DNA of 64,000 nt from DAOTWY01 sp003696565 (GTDB lineage Bacteria > Chloroflexota > Anaerolineae > Aggregatilineales > Phototrophicaceae): NCBI GenBank assembly GCA_034435635.1, contig DAOTWY010000015.1, forward strand, positions 19,636 through 83,635, read 5' to 3'. The notes under the pieces were generated by a model. The model saw only the letters and a list, made by a program, of their open reading frames with translations, was not told where the DNA came from and did not search any database. A program made the translations under genes and the position numbers. Below, piece by piece: positions 1 through 7,732 of this stretch (position 1 is the first letter of the stretch; each line of letters opens with the position of its first letter).

Positions 1-18
1 CTTGGAGTTTATTTAATC

Positions 19-1149
19 ATGAAACCGGGACTTGAACGAGCAACAACTGCCGCCATATTAGGGTTTATTGGCAGCGTTGTTTTTACCATTCTTTTACGGG
101 GAGCACAAAACCTTCAACCAGTATTTGACCCGGAAGTTGCCATGATTCTGGGTGCGTTTGTTTCCTCATTTGCATTTACCTGGGGCATGGGAGCAACTAA
201 CCCACAGATGAGCCAGCATCCCCATGAGCCAGAATATGACCCAGAAACCGGGTTGATTGTGGCAGAAGCCCCCCATGAAGAGGAAGAAGTGGATGAGGTC
301 GCTGTTGAAAGTAGTTCACCACCTTTTCGTGTTTTGGGGTATTCAATGTGGCAAATTAGCTTTTGGGTGACCTGCCTAGTGGTGGCGGTTTTGGGGTTTG
401 CCACACTGCCAACTGGTTTATATCTACAAACTGCCGGCGACCCAGAAGCACAAACCGCTGCCATTGGCATGAATTACGCTACCTTAAAATTGCCTTTTGG
501 CGGGGCAGAAATTCAGTTAAGCCAATTGGCGGTTTTTGTTGGGTTTATCATTTTTACACTGGTATCGTTGATGGCAATTGGCGGTGGTATTGCCTTGGTC
601 TTCACTATACTGAACCGTGTGGTTAAAGAAGTGGAAAATGAGGGTAAAACCGTGCGCTTTAGCTATGAAACCAATACCCCGCGTGAAACATTCTTGCCAG
701 AATTGGTTAAAATGCTTTTGGTGATAGCGGCGTTTTGGGGCTTTTGGAGTATCGAGCGAGATATCAACCCTGAACTGTGGCGGCTGATCATCGCAATTGT
801 ATTTGGAAGTTTCGCTGGCTTTATCTTACACCGGATGCGTCGCCAAGCAGCTAGCACTATACAGCTCATGCGCGTCGTATTTTTGGGGGTTACGTTCTTC
901 ACGCTATTCTCGGTGTTATATATCCTGCATTATGAAGTGCTGGTGGGCTTGCCCATTGCACGCCCTGGGTGGCTGCGGACATTGCTCTCTCATTTGGGCA
1001 CAATTGGCTTAACCCCACTCGTGACATTCTTGCTGTTCCCCGGCTTAATCTATAATTTGATTAAGGATTATGCGGGCAAAATTGTCCAAACATGGGGTGA
1101 ACCAACAAGCGAAAGTACCGATATTCAACCTGTAGAGGTAAGCGAATAA
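19..1149 (+). CDS. Polytopic membrane protein of the cytochrome oxidase operon, function unknown
   Basis: The 376-residue protein has about eight hydrophobic segments: two in the first 60 residues, a cytoplasmic-looking acidic stretch with His/Glu clusters at about 65-100, and six further helices (about 105-130, 168-200 and four between 230 and 350). I do not recognise a family. The stop codon overlaps the start of the oxidase subunit III gene by one base (TAATG), so translation is probably coupled and the protein probably belongs to, or helps assemble, the terminal oxidase. A GGAG lies upstream of the ATG. Subunits I and II would be expected left of the window. It has none of the His ligands expected of subunit I. 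Confidence 0.75.
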   Translation: MKPGLERATTAAILGFIGSVVFTILLRGAQNLQPVFDPEVAMILGAFVSSFAFTWGMGATNPQMSQHPHEPEYDPETGLIVAEAPHEEEEVDEVAVESSSPPFRVLGYSMWQISFWVTCLVVAVLGFATLPTGLYLQTAGDPEAQTAAIGMNYATLKLPFGGAEIQLSQLAVFVGFIIFTLVSLMAIGGGIALVFTILNRVVKEVENEGKTVRFSYETNTPRETFLPELVKMLLVIAAFWGFWSIERDINPELWRLIIAIVFGSFAGFILHRMRRQAASTIQLMRVVFLGVTFFTLFSVLYILHYEVLVGLPIARPGWLRTLLSHLGTIGLTPLVTFLLFPGLIYNLIKDYAGKIVQTWGEPTSESTDIQPVEVSE

Positions 1150-1781
1150 TGGCTGAATTAACGCATCATTTAAGTGCAGAACAAGAAACTGCCAGCATCG
1201 AAAATCAAAAATTTGCGATGTGGCTCTATATCGCCAGTGAGACAATCCTGTTCTCAATTTTTATCGGCGCGTATGCTGTCTTTCGTCATTCACAGCCGGA
1301 GGCAGTTAAGGAAGTGCATCATGCCCTCGGGCTGTTTGGTACACTGCTGGTGACCTTTAACTCATTCTTACTCTTAGCGAGTAGTTGGGCGATGGTCATG
1401 GGCTTGCGGGAAATCAAACGAGGTAATCGCCAAGGGATGATCCGCTGGCTATGGGCAGTTGCCGGGTTGGGGACGGTCTTCGTCTTGTTACAATACGTTG
1501 AATATTCACGCCTTGCAGAAGAAGGTGTCACCCTATATTTTGAAGGAGCAGACTCAGCATTTGCGGGCTTTGGGATGCATTTTTATACCCCAACCGCTTT
1601 TCATGGTGCCCATGTGATCGCTGGGGTGTTGTGGTGCTTATTGGTCATCTGGAAAGCCCGTAACGGTGCTTATGATGGCGCACCTGGGAGAAACCACGCT
1701 GGGGTAGAGATCTTCGGATTATATTGGCACTTTGTTGATGTAGTATGGGTGGTGCTGTTCACCCTGATTTATCTGGTTTAA
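1149..1781 (+). CDS. ctaE: Cytochrome c oxidase subunit III (heme-copper oxidase subunit 3 family)
   Basis: The 210-residue integral membrane protein is a short, five-helix type of oxidase subunit III. Family signatures are visible: the N-terminal FAMWLYIASETILF helix with its conserved Glu, the FHGAHVIAGVL segment, and the C-terminal GLYWHFVDVVWVVLF segment. Subunit III supports stability and oxygen/proton handling of the aa3/caa3-type oxidase that reduces O2 at the cytoplasmic membrane. It overlaps the upstream membrane protein gene by one base and is followed 12 bases later by subunit IV, so it sits inside one operon. Assignment to the family is firm; the exact oxidase subtype cannot be decided without subunit I. 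Confidence 0.95.
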   Translation: MAELTHHLSAEQETASIENQKFAMWLYIASETILFSIFIGAYAVFRHSQPEAVKEVHHALGLFGTLLVTFNSFLLLASSWAMVMGLREIKRGNRQGMIRWLWAVAGLGTVFVLLQYVEYSRLAEEGVTLYFEGADSAFAGFGMHFYTPTAFHGAHVIAGVLWCLLVIWKARNGAYDGAPGRNHAGVEIFGLYWHFVDVVWVVLFTLIYLV

Positions 1782-1793
1782 GAGAGGCACCCA

Positions 1794-2378
1794 ATGGCTG
1801 AAGAAGAAAAGAACCTAACACAAGACGAATTACAAGAGGTTGCAGAATCTGTCCCTGCACCGGATGAATACCCAGAAGGGCAAGCCGAGGCATTAGCTGA
1901 AAGTTTGGATGATCCCAACGTGGTTGACCAAGCAGCGGTGGAGGTGTTAAAAGCAACCGAACAAGGGGCGGATACAGTCCCTATGCAAGCTTTTGATAAA
2001 GGGGTAACAGCCGCACAAAACACCATTGAGTCAGTGATGGATCATCAAGGGCATAATGCTCATCATGGAGAAACAACCACCGTTTTCGGGCGTACCCTGC
2101 CCGTTCCGTTATATACAGCGGTGTTCTTTGCACTCGGCGCACTGACATTAACCGAGGTCATCATTGCAGAAGTTTTAAAAGAAGCCTCATCGCTAGAGAC
2201 CATCAAAATCATCATCCTAACAGGAATTGCCAGCGTCAAGGCGTTTTTGGTGGTGTCCATTTATATGCACCTCAAAGATGACAGCCGTGCATATTTGGTC
2301 GCATTTTTAACACCGGTTATCATGGCAATCGTCGCCATTTTATTCTTGCTATCTGTTCCAGCAACCGGTGGTTATTAA
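1794..2378 (+). CDS. Cytochrome c oxidase subunit IV family protein with acidic N-terminal extension
   Basis: The C-terminal ~100 residues form three membrane helices typical of prokaryotic oxidase subunit IV (COX4_pro), including the VKAFLVVSIYMHLKDD stretch of helix 2 and its loop. The family is normally only about 100 residues, so the first ~95 residues are an extension: strongly acidic (many Glu/Asp), then a His-containing segment near HQGHNAHHGE. That extension is probably cytoplasmic. The gene follows subunit III by 12 bases and is the last gene before a strong terminator, so it closes the oxidase operon. Whether the His-rich part binds metal is only a guess. Confidence 0.88.
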   Translation: MAEEEKNLTQDELQEVAESVPAPDEYPEGQAEALAESLDDPNVVDQAAVEVLKATEQGADTVPMQAFDKGVTAAQNTIESVMDHQGHNAHHGETTTVFGRTLPVPLYTAVFFALGALTLTEVIIAEVLKEASSLETIKIIILTGIASVKAFLVVSIYMHLKDDSRAYLVAFLTPVIMAIVAILFLLSVPATGGY

Positions 2379-2415
2379 TCCTTCCCCACACACACGTCAA
2401 TCTCAAAACACACAG

Positions 2416-2445
2416 AGCGTCCACATCATCAGGACGCTTTTTTAT
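2416..2445 (+). terminator. Intrinsic terminator of the oxidase operon
   Basis: Arms AGCGTCC (2416-2422) and GGACGCT (2432-2438) pair perfectly around a 9-base loop and run into a T-rich stretch. It lies 38 bases after the subunit IV stop codon. Confidence 0.9.
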
Positions 2446-2526
2446 TTGATTAACGTATCTTTTGGAAAAATCTAATGAATTTTGGGGATAATAGACAATG
2501 ATGACCGACATACAATGGGAGGCGTG

Positions 2527-3060
2527 ATGTTACAGCCTGGTGATTTCGCACCACATTTTGAAGTGCAAGATGTTTTAGGGGAATTTATTCGGCTACAAGA
2601 TTTTGCTGGCAAGAAATTATTGTTGATGTTTCATCGCTATGCTGCCTGTCCATTTTGCAACCTGCGCACCGAGCAGATCAACCAATATGCCCCGCTTTGG
2701 CAATCTAAAGGATTGGGAATGATTGCATTCTTTCAATCCTCAACCACCAGTATCTTAAAACACATTGGCAACCGCCCCCCACTCTATCCTGTTATTGGAG
2801 ACCCAGAGCGTGTGATTTATAAGCAATATTATGTGGAATCCGATAGCAAAAAAGCGGCAGCAACTCTACCCCGTAAAACCATCGCAGGGGTGCGTGCCCA
2901 CTTACAAAATAAGATCAAAGTAACAGATACCGGCGACGAGGCATTAATTCCTGCGGAATTTCTCATCAATCCCGATTTAACAATCCATACTGCTTATTAT
3001 GGTAACAACATTGCGGATCACTTACCGATTAAGCAAATTATTGAATTTATCCACAGTTAA
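2527..3060 (+). CDS. Peroxiredoxin-like / AhpC-TSA family redox protein
   Basis: The protein (177 residues from this start) has the thioredoxin fold of the redoxin family: an N-terminal PGDFAPHFEVQD strand, then LLLMFHRYAACPFCNLR, which supplies a CPFC pair at residues 41 and 44, and a C-terminal LINPDLTIHTAYYG strand. It is likely a cytoplasmic thiol peroxidase or disulfide reductase, since no signal peptide is seen. I chose the ATG at 2527 because GGGAGG (2517-2522) stands four bases before it; longer readings from a TTG at 2482 or an ATG at 2515 lack such a site. The Cys-x-x-Cys active site matches the 'peroxiredoxin-like family' proteins rather than classical 2-Cys Prx. It stands alone between two terminators. 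Confidence 0.85.
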   Translation: MLQPGDFAPHFEVQDVLGEFIRLQDFAGKKLLLMFHRYAACPFCNLRTEQINQYAPLWQSKGLGMIAFFQSSTTSILKHIGNRPPLYPVIGDPERVIYKQYYVESDSKKAAATLPRKTIAGVRAHLQNKIKVTDTGDEALIPAEFLINPDLTIHTAYYGNNIADHLPIKQIIEFIHS

Positions 3061-3062
3061 CG

Positions 3063-3097
3063 AAAAACGGGGCTTGTTGTATGCCCCGTTCGCTTTT
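3063..3097. terminator. Bidirectional terminator between convergent peroxiredoxin and glutamine synthetase genes
   Basis: AACGGGGC (3066-3073) pairs with GCCCCGTT (3083-3090) over a 9-base loop. Read on the minus strand it is followed directly by a U run; read on the plus strand it is followed by a weaker CGCTTTT. Confidence 0.8.
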
Positions 3098-3111
3098 GAC
3101 AGATAAGTTGA

Positions 3112-4545
3112 TTAAATATCGAAGTACAGTTGGAATTCGTAAGGATGCGGGCGCATTCCCACCGGGTCAGCTTCTTCCTCACGCTTGTAAGCAATGTAGC
3201 TCTTGATAATGTCTTCAGTAAACACGCCACCTTCCAACAAAAATTCATGATCAGCTTCAAGCGCATCTAACACGGCATTTAAACCGCCATGTGGTACAGT
3301 GGGTGTTTCCACTTTGTTACTATAAAGATCAATATCCATGGGTTGCCCCGGATGAATCTTGTTTCGGATTCCGTCCAGCCCTGCCATCATCAACGCCGGG
3401 AAGGCATAGTATGGGTTCGCGGTGGGGTCAGGGAAGCGTGTTTCAATGCGCTTCGCCTTGGGGCTATTGACATAGACCGGGATGCGGATGGCAGCCGAAC
3501 GATTACGGTTAGAGTAAACTAAATTAACAGGTGCTTCATAGCCAGGAACCAAACGACGATAGCTATTGGTGGTGGGGTTCGTAAACGCCATTAACGCCAC
3601 AGCGTGCTTTAGGATACCACCAATATAATACAGTGCTAATTCACTGAGGTTAGCATACTCATCACCATAGAACAGCGTATTGCCATCTTTCCATAAAGAT
3701 TGATGTACGTGCATACCAGAGCCATTGTCTTCAAATAAGGGTTTGGGCATAAATGTTGCCACCAAGCCATTTCTTGCGGCGACATTTTTAACAATGTGCT
3801 TGTACATCAAAAGTTTGTCAGCCATTTTCAGCAGGGTATCAAATTTCATATCAATTTCGGCTTGACCACCGCCGCCAACTTCATGATGGTGGACTTCGAC
3901 CTCAATCCCGCAGTTAATCATGGTATTAACCATATCCGCCCGGACATCATGGGTTTTATCCAGCGGTGGCAAAGGGAAATATCCTTCTTTAATACGATTG
4001 AGATAGACCATGGAAGGATCGTTTGAACCAGAATTCCAGAACCCTTCATGAGAGTCTAACTGATAGAAACTTTTATAGGATTGGACATCGTAACTTACAT
4101 TGCTAAACAGGAAAAACTCGGCTTCTGGTCCAAAGAAGGCTGTATCTGCAATACCGGTGGATTTCAGATATTCCTCTGCACGACGTGCTACCCCACGTGG
4201 GTCGCGTCCATAGGGTTCGCGTGTGATTGGGTCATACACATCACACAAAAAAGCCAATGTTTTACGGGCGAAGAACGGTTCAATATGCGCGGTTGACAAA
4301 TCCGCTTTAAGAATCAAGTCTGATTCATTAATTGCCTGGAAGCCACGCACACTAGAACCATCAAAGCCAAAACCATCTTCAAAAACATCGACATCAAGAA
4401 CTCCTAATGGCATACTGAAGTGATGCACCACGCTTTTCAAATCAGTAAACCGAATATCGACTTCTTCCACACCGTTTTCTTTTGCCCATTTTAATAGAGC
4501 TTCCGGTGATTCTTTTGCGCTGGCTGGCAGTGTAAATTCGCCCAT
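3112..4545 (-). CDS. glnA: Glutamine synthetase type I
   Basis: The 477-residue enzyme makes glutamine from glutamate, ammonia and ATP in the cytoplasm. Clear GSI signatures are present: DGSSVRGFQAINESD near residue 62 (latch region), the metal-binding HHHEVGGGGQAEID stretch, KPLFEDNGSGMHVHQSLWK, and NRNRSAAIRIP with the glutamate-binding Arg. Length and the extended middle segment fit the GSI-beta group, and a DLY motif near the C-terminus places a Tyr where beta-type enzymes are adenylylated. Whether it is adenylylated here is unknown. It is a single-gene unit, divergent from the LysM-glycosidase gene, and ends at a bidirectional terminator. Confidence 0.96.
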   Translation of the reverse strand: MGEFTLPASAKESPEALLKWAKENGVEEVDIRFTDLKSVVHHFSMPLGVLDVDVFEDGFGFDGSSVRGFQAINESDLILKADLSTAHIEPFFARKTLAFLCDVYDPITREPYGRDPRGVARRAEEYLKSTGIADTAFFGPEAEFFLFSNVSYDVQSYKSFYQLDSHEGFWNSGSNDPSMVYLNRIKEGYFPLPPLDKTHDVRADMVNTMINCGIEVEVHHHEVGGGGQAEIDMKFDTLLKMADKLLMYKHIVKNVAARNGLVATFMPKPLFEDNGSGMHVHQSLWKDGNTLFYGDEYANLSELALYYIGGILKHAVALMAFTNPTTNSYRRLVPGYEAPVNLVYSNRNRSAAIRIPVYVNSPKAKRIETRFPDPTANPYYAFPALMMAGLDGIRNKIHPGQPMDIDLYSNKVETPTVPHGGLNAVLDALEADHEFLLEGGVFTEDIIKSYIAYKREEEADPVGMRPHPYEFQLYFDI

Positions 4546-4760
4546 AGCTTTCTCCCATTTTGGTTATATTCACTAAAATTTCTGTGATAGCAATCATTAT
4601 ACGTATGTACCATAATGCACTAATCGGAGAAAATAACCAAAAAAAAATGAACTTTGCTGTGAATTTTTAACTAAAATCAGTGCAAAGCGTGTTGCAATTT
4701 TGTCAATTTGTACAAAGCAAATAGACGTAGGAAAGCCGTAAAGCAGGTTTTATCATCTCA

Positions 4761-4769
4761 TGCTACACT
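4761..4769 (+). promoter_or_regulatory. Extended -10 promoter element upstream of the LysM-glycosidase gene
   Basis: TGCTACACT fits the extended -10 form TGnTAnnnT and lies 40 bases before the ATG. No convincing -35 hexamer is visible, as is usual for this class. The same TGYTA pattern recurs before several genes in the window. The 263-base divergent spacer also holds a short palindrome, TTTGTACAAA (4707-4716), of unknown meaning. Confidence 0.4.
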
Positions 4770-4808
4770 AATGACAGTTCAGACATTTAAGAAAGGACAT
4801 TCAGAGTT

Positions 4809-6233
4809 ATGCGACGATTACTGTTTGTTTTATCACTTTTGATGATGATATTGATGGTGAATGTTTCAACATTTGCTCAAGATAACAGTGGACAAGAAAC
4901 TGTGCATGTTGTCCAACCGGGGGAAAATTTGTATCGTATCTCATTGCGTTACGGCGTAAGCATTGCAGCCATTCAACAACGAAATAATATCGCCAACGCC
5001 AGCTTAATTTTCGTCGGGCAGCAATTGATTATCCCAGGTGTTGGCAGCTCACCTGCTCCACAACCGCAACCACAGCCACAACCCAGTGAGCAAACCACCT
5101 ATACTGTCCAACGTGGGGATACACTTGGTTCGATCGCACGGCGTTTTGGCACGACCTATCAAGCGATCGCTGCCGCGAATGGTATCGCCAATCCCAATTT
5201 GATTTATCCAGGGCAACAATTAGTCATTTCTGGTGGAACGGCAGCACCCAGCCCGAATCCAAATCCAAATCCAAATCCGAATCCGAATCCAGCCCCCCCT
5301 ATTGCTGGTGGGTTTGAAATTGGCGGACATGTAGAAAGCTTCAGCTATCCAGATCAAATGCGTGGTGCTGGTATGACTTGGGTCAAAAAGCAATTGGTGT
5401 GGAGCCAGGGGCAGCCCGCTAGCATTGCACAACCCTTAATTGACCAGGCACGTGCCAATGGCTTTAAGATTTTGTTGGGTATTGTAGGCGATCCTGGGCA
5501 ATTAGGGGCTAATCGTACACAGTATATCCAAGATTTTGCGAACTTCTTAGCAGGGGTAGCACAACTTGGACCGGATGCGATTGAGGTATGGAATGAACCT
5601 AATATTGACCGGCAATGGCCCGCTGGGCAAATCAACGGTTCAGCATATACAGAGATGTTGCGCGCGGCATATTTAGCGATTAAAAACGCCAATCCCAATG
5701 TATTGGTGATTAGCGGCGCGCCCGCCCCCACCGGTGCAGAAGGGGCATTCCCTGGGCGTGTGGTTAATGATAACCGCTTCCTCAGCCAGATGGCAGCCGC
5801 TGGCGCAGCCAGTTATATGGACTGCCTCGGTGTACATTATAATGAAGGCATTGTTTCTCCATATGCCACCAGTGGTGACCCACGTGGAAACGGAGGCTAT
5901 TACACCCGCTATTATCTAGGGATGATTAACACCTATCGTGGAATATTCCCCAATAAGCCGCTTTGCTTTACGGAACTGGGCTATCTTTCAGGCGAGGGAT
6001 ATGGTCCGTTGCCCCCTGGGTTTGAATGGGCAGCAGGTGTGACCGTGCAAAATCAAGCAGAATGGCTAAATGGAGCCATACAAATCGCTCGTTCTCGTGG
6101 GGATATTCGCCTGATCATTATTTGGAATGTGGATTTCACGCGCTATGATAATGATCCCATGGCAGGGTATGCTATTATCCGCCCAAATGGGCAATGTCCA
6201 GCCTGTAACACCATCCGCGCGGCGATGCAATAA
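4809..6233 (+). CDS. Secreted protein with two LysM domains and a clan GH-A-like glycosidase domain
   Basis: A signal peptide (about 1-24) is followed by two LysM modules (about 31-76 and 96-141; YTVQRGDTLGSIARRFG in the second), a Pro/Asn linker at about 148-162, and a TIM-barrel domain to residue 474. The barrel has VWNEPNIDRQWP, whose Glu (near 262) fits the acid/base position of clan GH-A enzymes, and CFTELGYL near 387, a candidate nucleophile. It probably anchors to peptidoglycan or chitin-like glycans through LysM and cleaves an exopolysaccharide; substrate is unknown. Two relatives of the barrel occur elsewhere in the window (27888 and 40842). A strong terminator follows. Confidence 0.85.
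   Translation: MRRLLFVLSLLMMILMVNVSTFAQDNSGQETVHVVQPGENLYRISLRYGVSIAAIQQRNNIANASLIFVGQQLIIPGVGSSPAPQPQPQPQPSEQTTYTVQRGDTLGSIARRFGTTYQAIAAANGIANPNLIYPGQQLVISGGTAAPSPNPNPNPNPNPNPAPPIAGGFEIGGHVESFSYPDQMRGAGMTWVKKQLVWSQGQPASIAQPLIDQARANGFKILLGIVGDPGQLGANRTQYIQDFANFLAGVAQLGPDAIEVWNEPNIDRQWPAGQINGSAYTEMLRAAYLAIKNANPNVLVISGAPAPTGAEGAFPGRVVNDNRFLSQMAAAGAASYMDCLGVHYNEGIVSPYATSGDPRGNGGYYTRYYLGMINTYRGIFPNKPLCFTELGYLSGEGYGPLPPGFEWAAGVTVQNQAEWLNGAIQIARSRGDIRLIIIWNVDFTRYDNDPMAGYAIIRPNGQCPACNTIRAAMQ
5253..5290 (+). repeat. In-frame hexanucleotide repeat coding a Pro-Asn linker
   Basis: Six tandem units of CCRAAT encode alternating Pro-Asn between the second LysM and the catalytic domain. The unit is six bases, so slippage would lengthen or shorten the linker without breaking the frame. 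Confidence 0.85.
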
Positions 6234-6253
6234 CACTCACAAGTTTATTTATC

Positions 6254-6290
6254 AAAAACGAGCAGGCGGGCGACCTGCTCGTTTTTCATT
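6254..6290. terminator. Strong bidirectional intrinsic terminator
   Basis: A 13-base arm at 6254-6266 (A-run, then CGAGCAGG) pairs perfectly with CCTGCTCG plus T-run at 6274-6286, loop of seven. It ends the LysM-glycosidase gene on the plus strand and the gene at 6291 on the minus strand. Confidence 0.95.
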
Positions 6291-6917
6291 TTATCCACCC
6301 CGCTGGATACGTTTTTCAATAAAAACCATAAAGGGATAGGCAAGGCTTTCAGCAGAAACACGATCTTTTTCAAATAAGGCACGGTTAGCTTTTTCAAAAT
6401 CGCTATGGAGTTTTTCTAGATATTGAATTTGCATCAAAGCCGGTTCATTACGAAATTGCGTGACAATAGTGGTATATTTCCCAGCAGAAAGCAGGAGCCA
6501 TTCTTTTTCTTGAATTTTTTTGACCTGGCGTTCTACCCGCTGGTTTTCTTCCATTAACATAGAAAAATCATTAAGAATTGGTCCAATAACCCCAATTGGA
6601 ACAGAGACATCCCCTAATGTTTCTAGGATAGTCCCGGTTTTGTTGTAATAAATCATCAAGCCACGCGCTTTACCCTGAGATGCTGATTTTATGGCAATCG
6701 TCGATGTACCATCGGATTTAACATCATCAATTTTACCCGTCTCGCCAGACATCAACGCCATTGTCGCAATCGTCAACTGTTCAGTGTAACGGGCATAAAT
6801 AAGCTGAAACTGTTCCCTACTGATCTTGCCTTCGGCAAATTCTTGCACAGTTTTTTGAATTTTTGCCTCCACTTCTTCTTTGAAGGCTCTGGCTTTGCTC
6901 ATAGGATCAGACGACAT
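6291..6917 (-). CDS. Hypothetical protein, paralogue A of a tandem pair (possible longin/roadblock-like fold)
   Basis: The 208-residue protein has no signal peptide or membrane helix. Its N-terminal third is a charged helix pair containing EFAEGKISREQFQLIYARY, followed by an alpha/beta section that includes GLMIYYNKTG, GKYTTIVTQF and a DFEKANRALF helix. That strand-strand-helix order recalls longin/roadblock domains, but I cannot name a family. It is clearly homologous along its length to the neighbour at 6981. Both are on the minus strand, 63 bases apart, with this one downstream. A GAGG sits about ten bases before the chosen ATG. Confidence 0.7.
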   Translation of the reverse strand: MSSDPMSKARAFKEEVEAKIQKTVQEFAEGKISREQFQLIYARYTEQLTIATMALMSGETGKIDDVKSDGTSTIAIKSASQGKARGLMIYYNKTGTILETLGDVSVPIGVIGPILNDFSMLMEENQRVERQVKKIQEKEWLLLSAGKYTTIVTQFRNEPALMQIQYLEKLHSDFEKANRALFEKDRVSAESLAYPFMVFIEKRIQRGG

Positions 6918-6980
6918 GATTTCATAACCTCAATGATCGGAATAATTACTTCTAGCATAACATATTCGCTACAAGAGGAA

Positions 6981-7601
6981 CTATGATGATTTTCCGAATT
7001 TCTTTTTGATAAACGCCATAAAGGGATATGCCAATTTATCAACATTAATTTGTGGACGAATAAGCTCAGGATGATTAGCCTGTTCAAAATCATGTAGTAG
7101 CCGGTCTAATTCACGAATCTGCATTTGTGACGGTTCATTGATGAACAGCGTGACAACTGTGACAAACTGCCCAGCATTGAACAACACCCAGTGAGTTTTG
7201 CCAATTTTCTCCATCCGCGGGGCAGCTAATTGGCGTGTTACCATTCGTAACGTAAAATCATCTAGGATGGGTTCTAAAAGACTAAAGGGTAAATTAAAGT
7301 CGCCCAGTGTTTCCAGCGTTTTGCTGCTCATATTGTGGTAAATCAGGATGCCCACGACCTTCCCCATTGTGGCATCTTTAATAACCATCGTTGGCGGTCC
7401 CGTTTGAGCAATTTGAACCGCATCAGGATTGCCAGAGAGTAAGGCGTGATCCGTAATAGCAAGGCGACTATTATAGCGTGCATAAAGCAGATGAAATTGC
7501 TCCCTGCTAATTTTACCTTCAGCAAAGTCGGAGACTAAGCGTTTGATTTTTGCCTCCACCAAAGCCTTAAATTCTTCAGCTTGTTGTTTTGAATCTGACA
7601 C
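6981..7601 (-). CDS. Hypothetical protein, paralogue B of a tandem pair (possible longin/roadblock-like fold)
   Basis: The 206-residue protein starts at a GTG preceded by GGAGGTG at about 11 bases. It shares with its downstream paralogue the DFAEGKISREQFHLLYARY segment, the KTLETLGDFNLPFSLLEPIL segment, the FVTVVTLFINEPSQMQI segment and a LLHDFEQANHPEL helix. Both lack signal peptides, so they should act in the cytoplasm. The pair arose by tandem duplication and has diverged; function is unknown. If the longin/roadblock impression is right, a partner small GTPase or heterodimer formation between the two would be expected, but no GTPase gene is nearby. Confidence 0.7.
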   Translation of the reverse strand: MSDSKQQAEEFKALVEAKIKRLVSDFAEGKISREQFHLLYARYNSRLAITDHALLSGNPDAVQIAQTGPPTMVIKDATMGKVVGILIYHNMSSKTLETLGDFNLPFSLLEPILDDFTLRMVTRQLAAPRMEKIGKTHWVLFNAGQFVTVVTLFINEPSQMQIRELDRLLHDFEQANHPELIRPQINVDKLAYPFMAFIKKKFGKSS

Positions 7602-7732
7602 GCTGCTTAAAACACCTCCAGCACTACAAACCGTAAAACAAGATAATCCAATGGCAATTATAACGGGTTTTCTCCAAGCATCCTAAATTTGGTTACAATT
7701 GGAGTTAAATAAATGCAATAGAAAGAAAAGCC

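Noticed and set aside
4707..4716. Palindrome TTTGTACAAA between glnA and the LysM gene, considered as an operator
   Set aside because: Too short, AT-rich, and no second copy found near other nitrogen genes.
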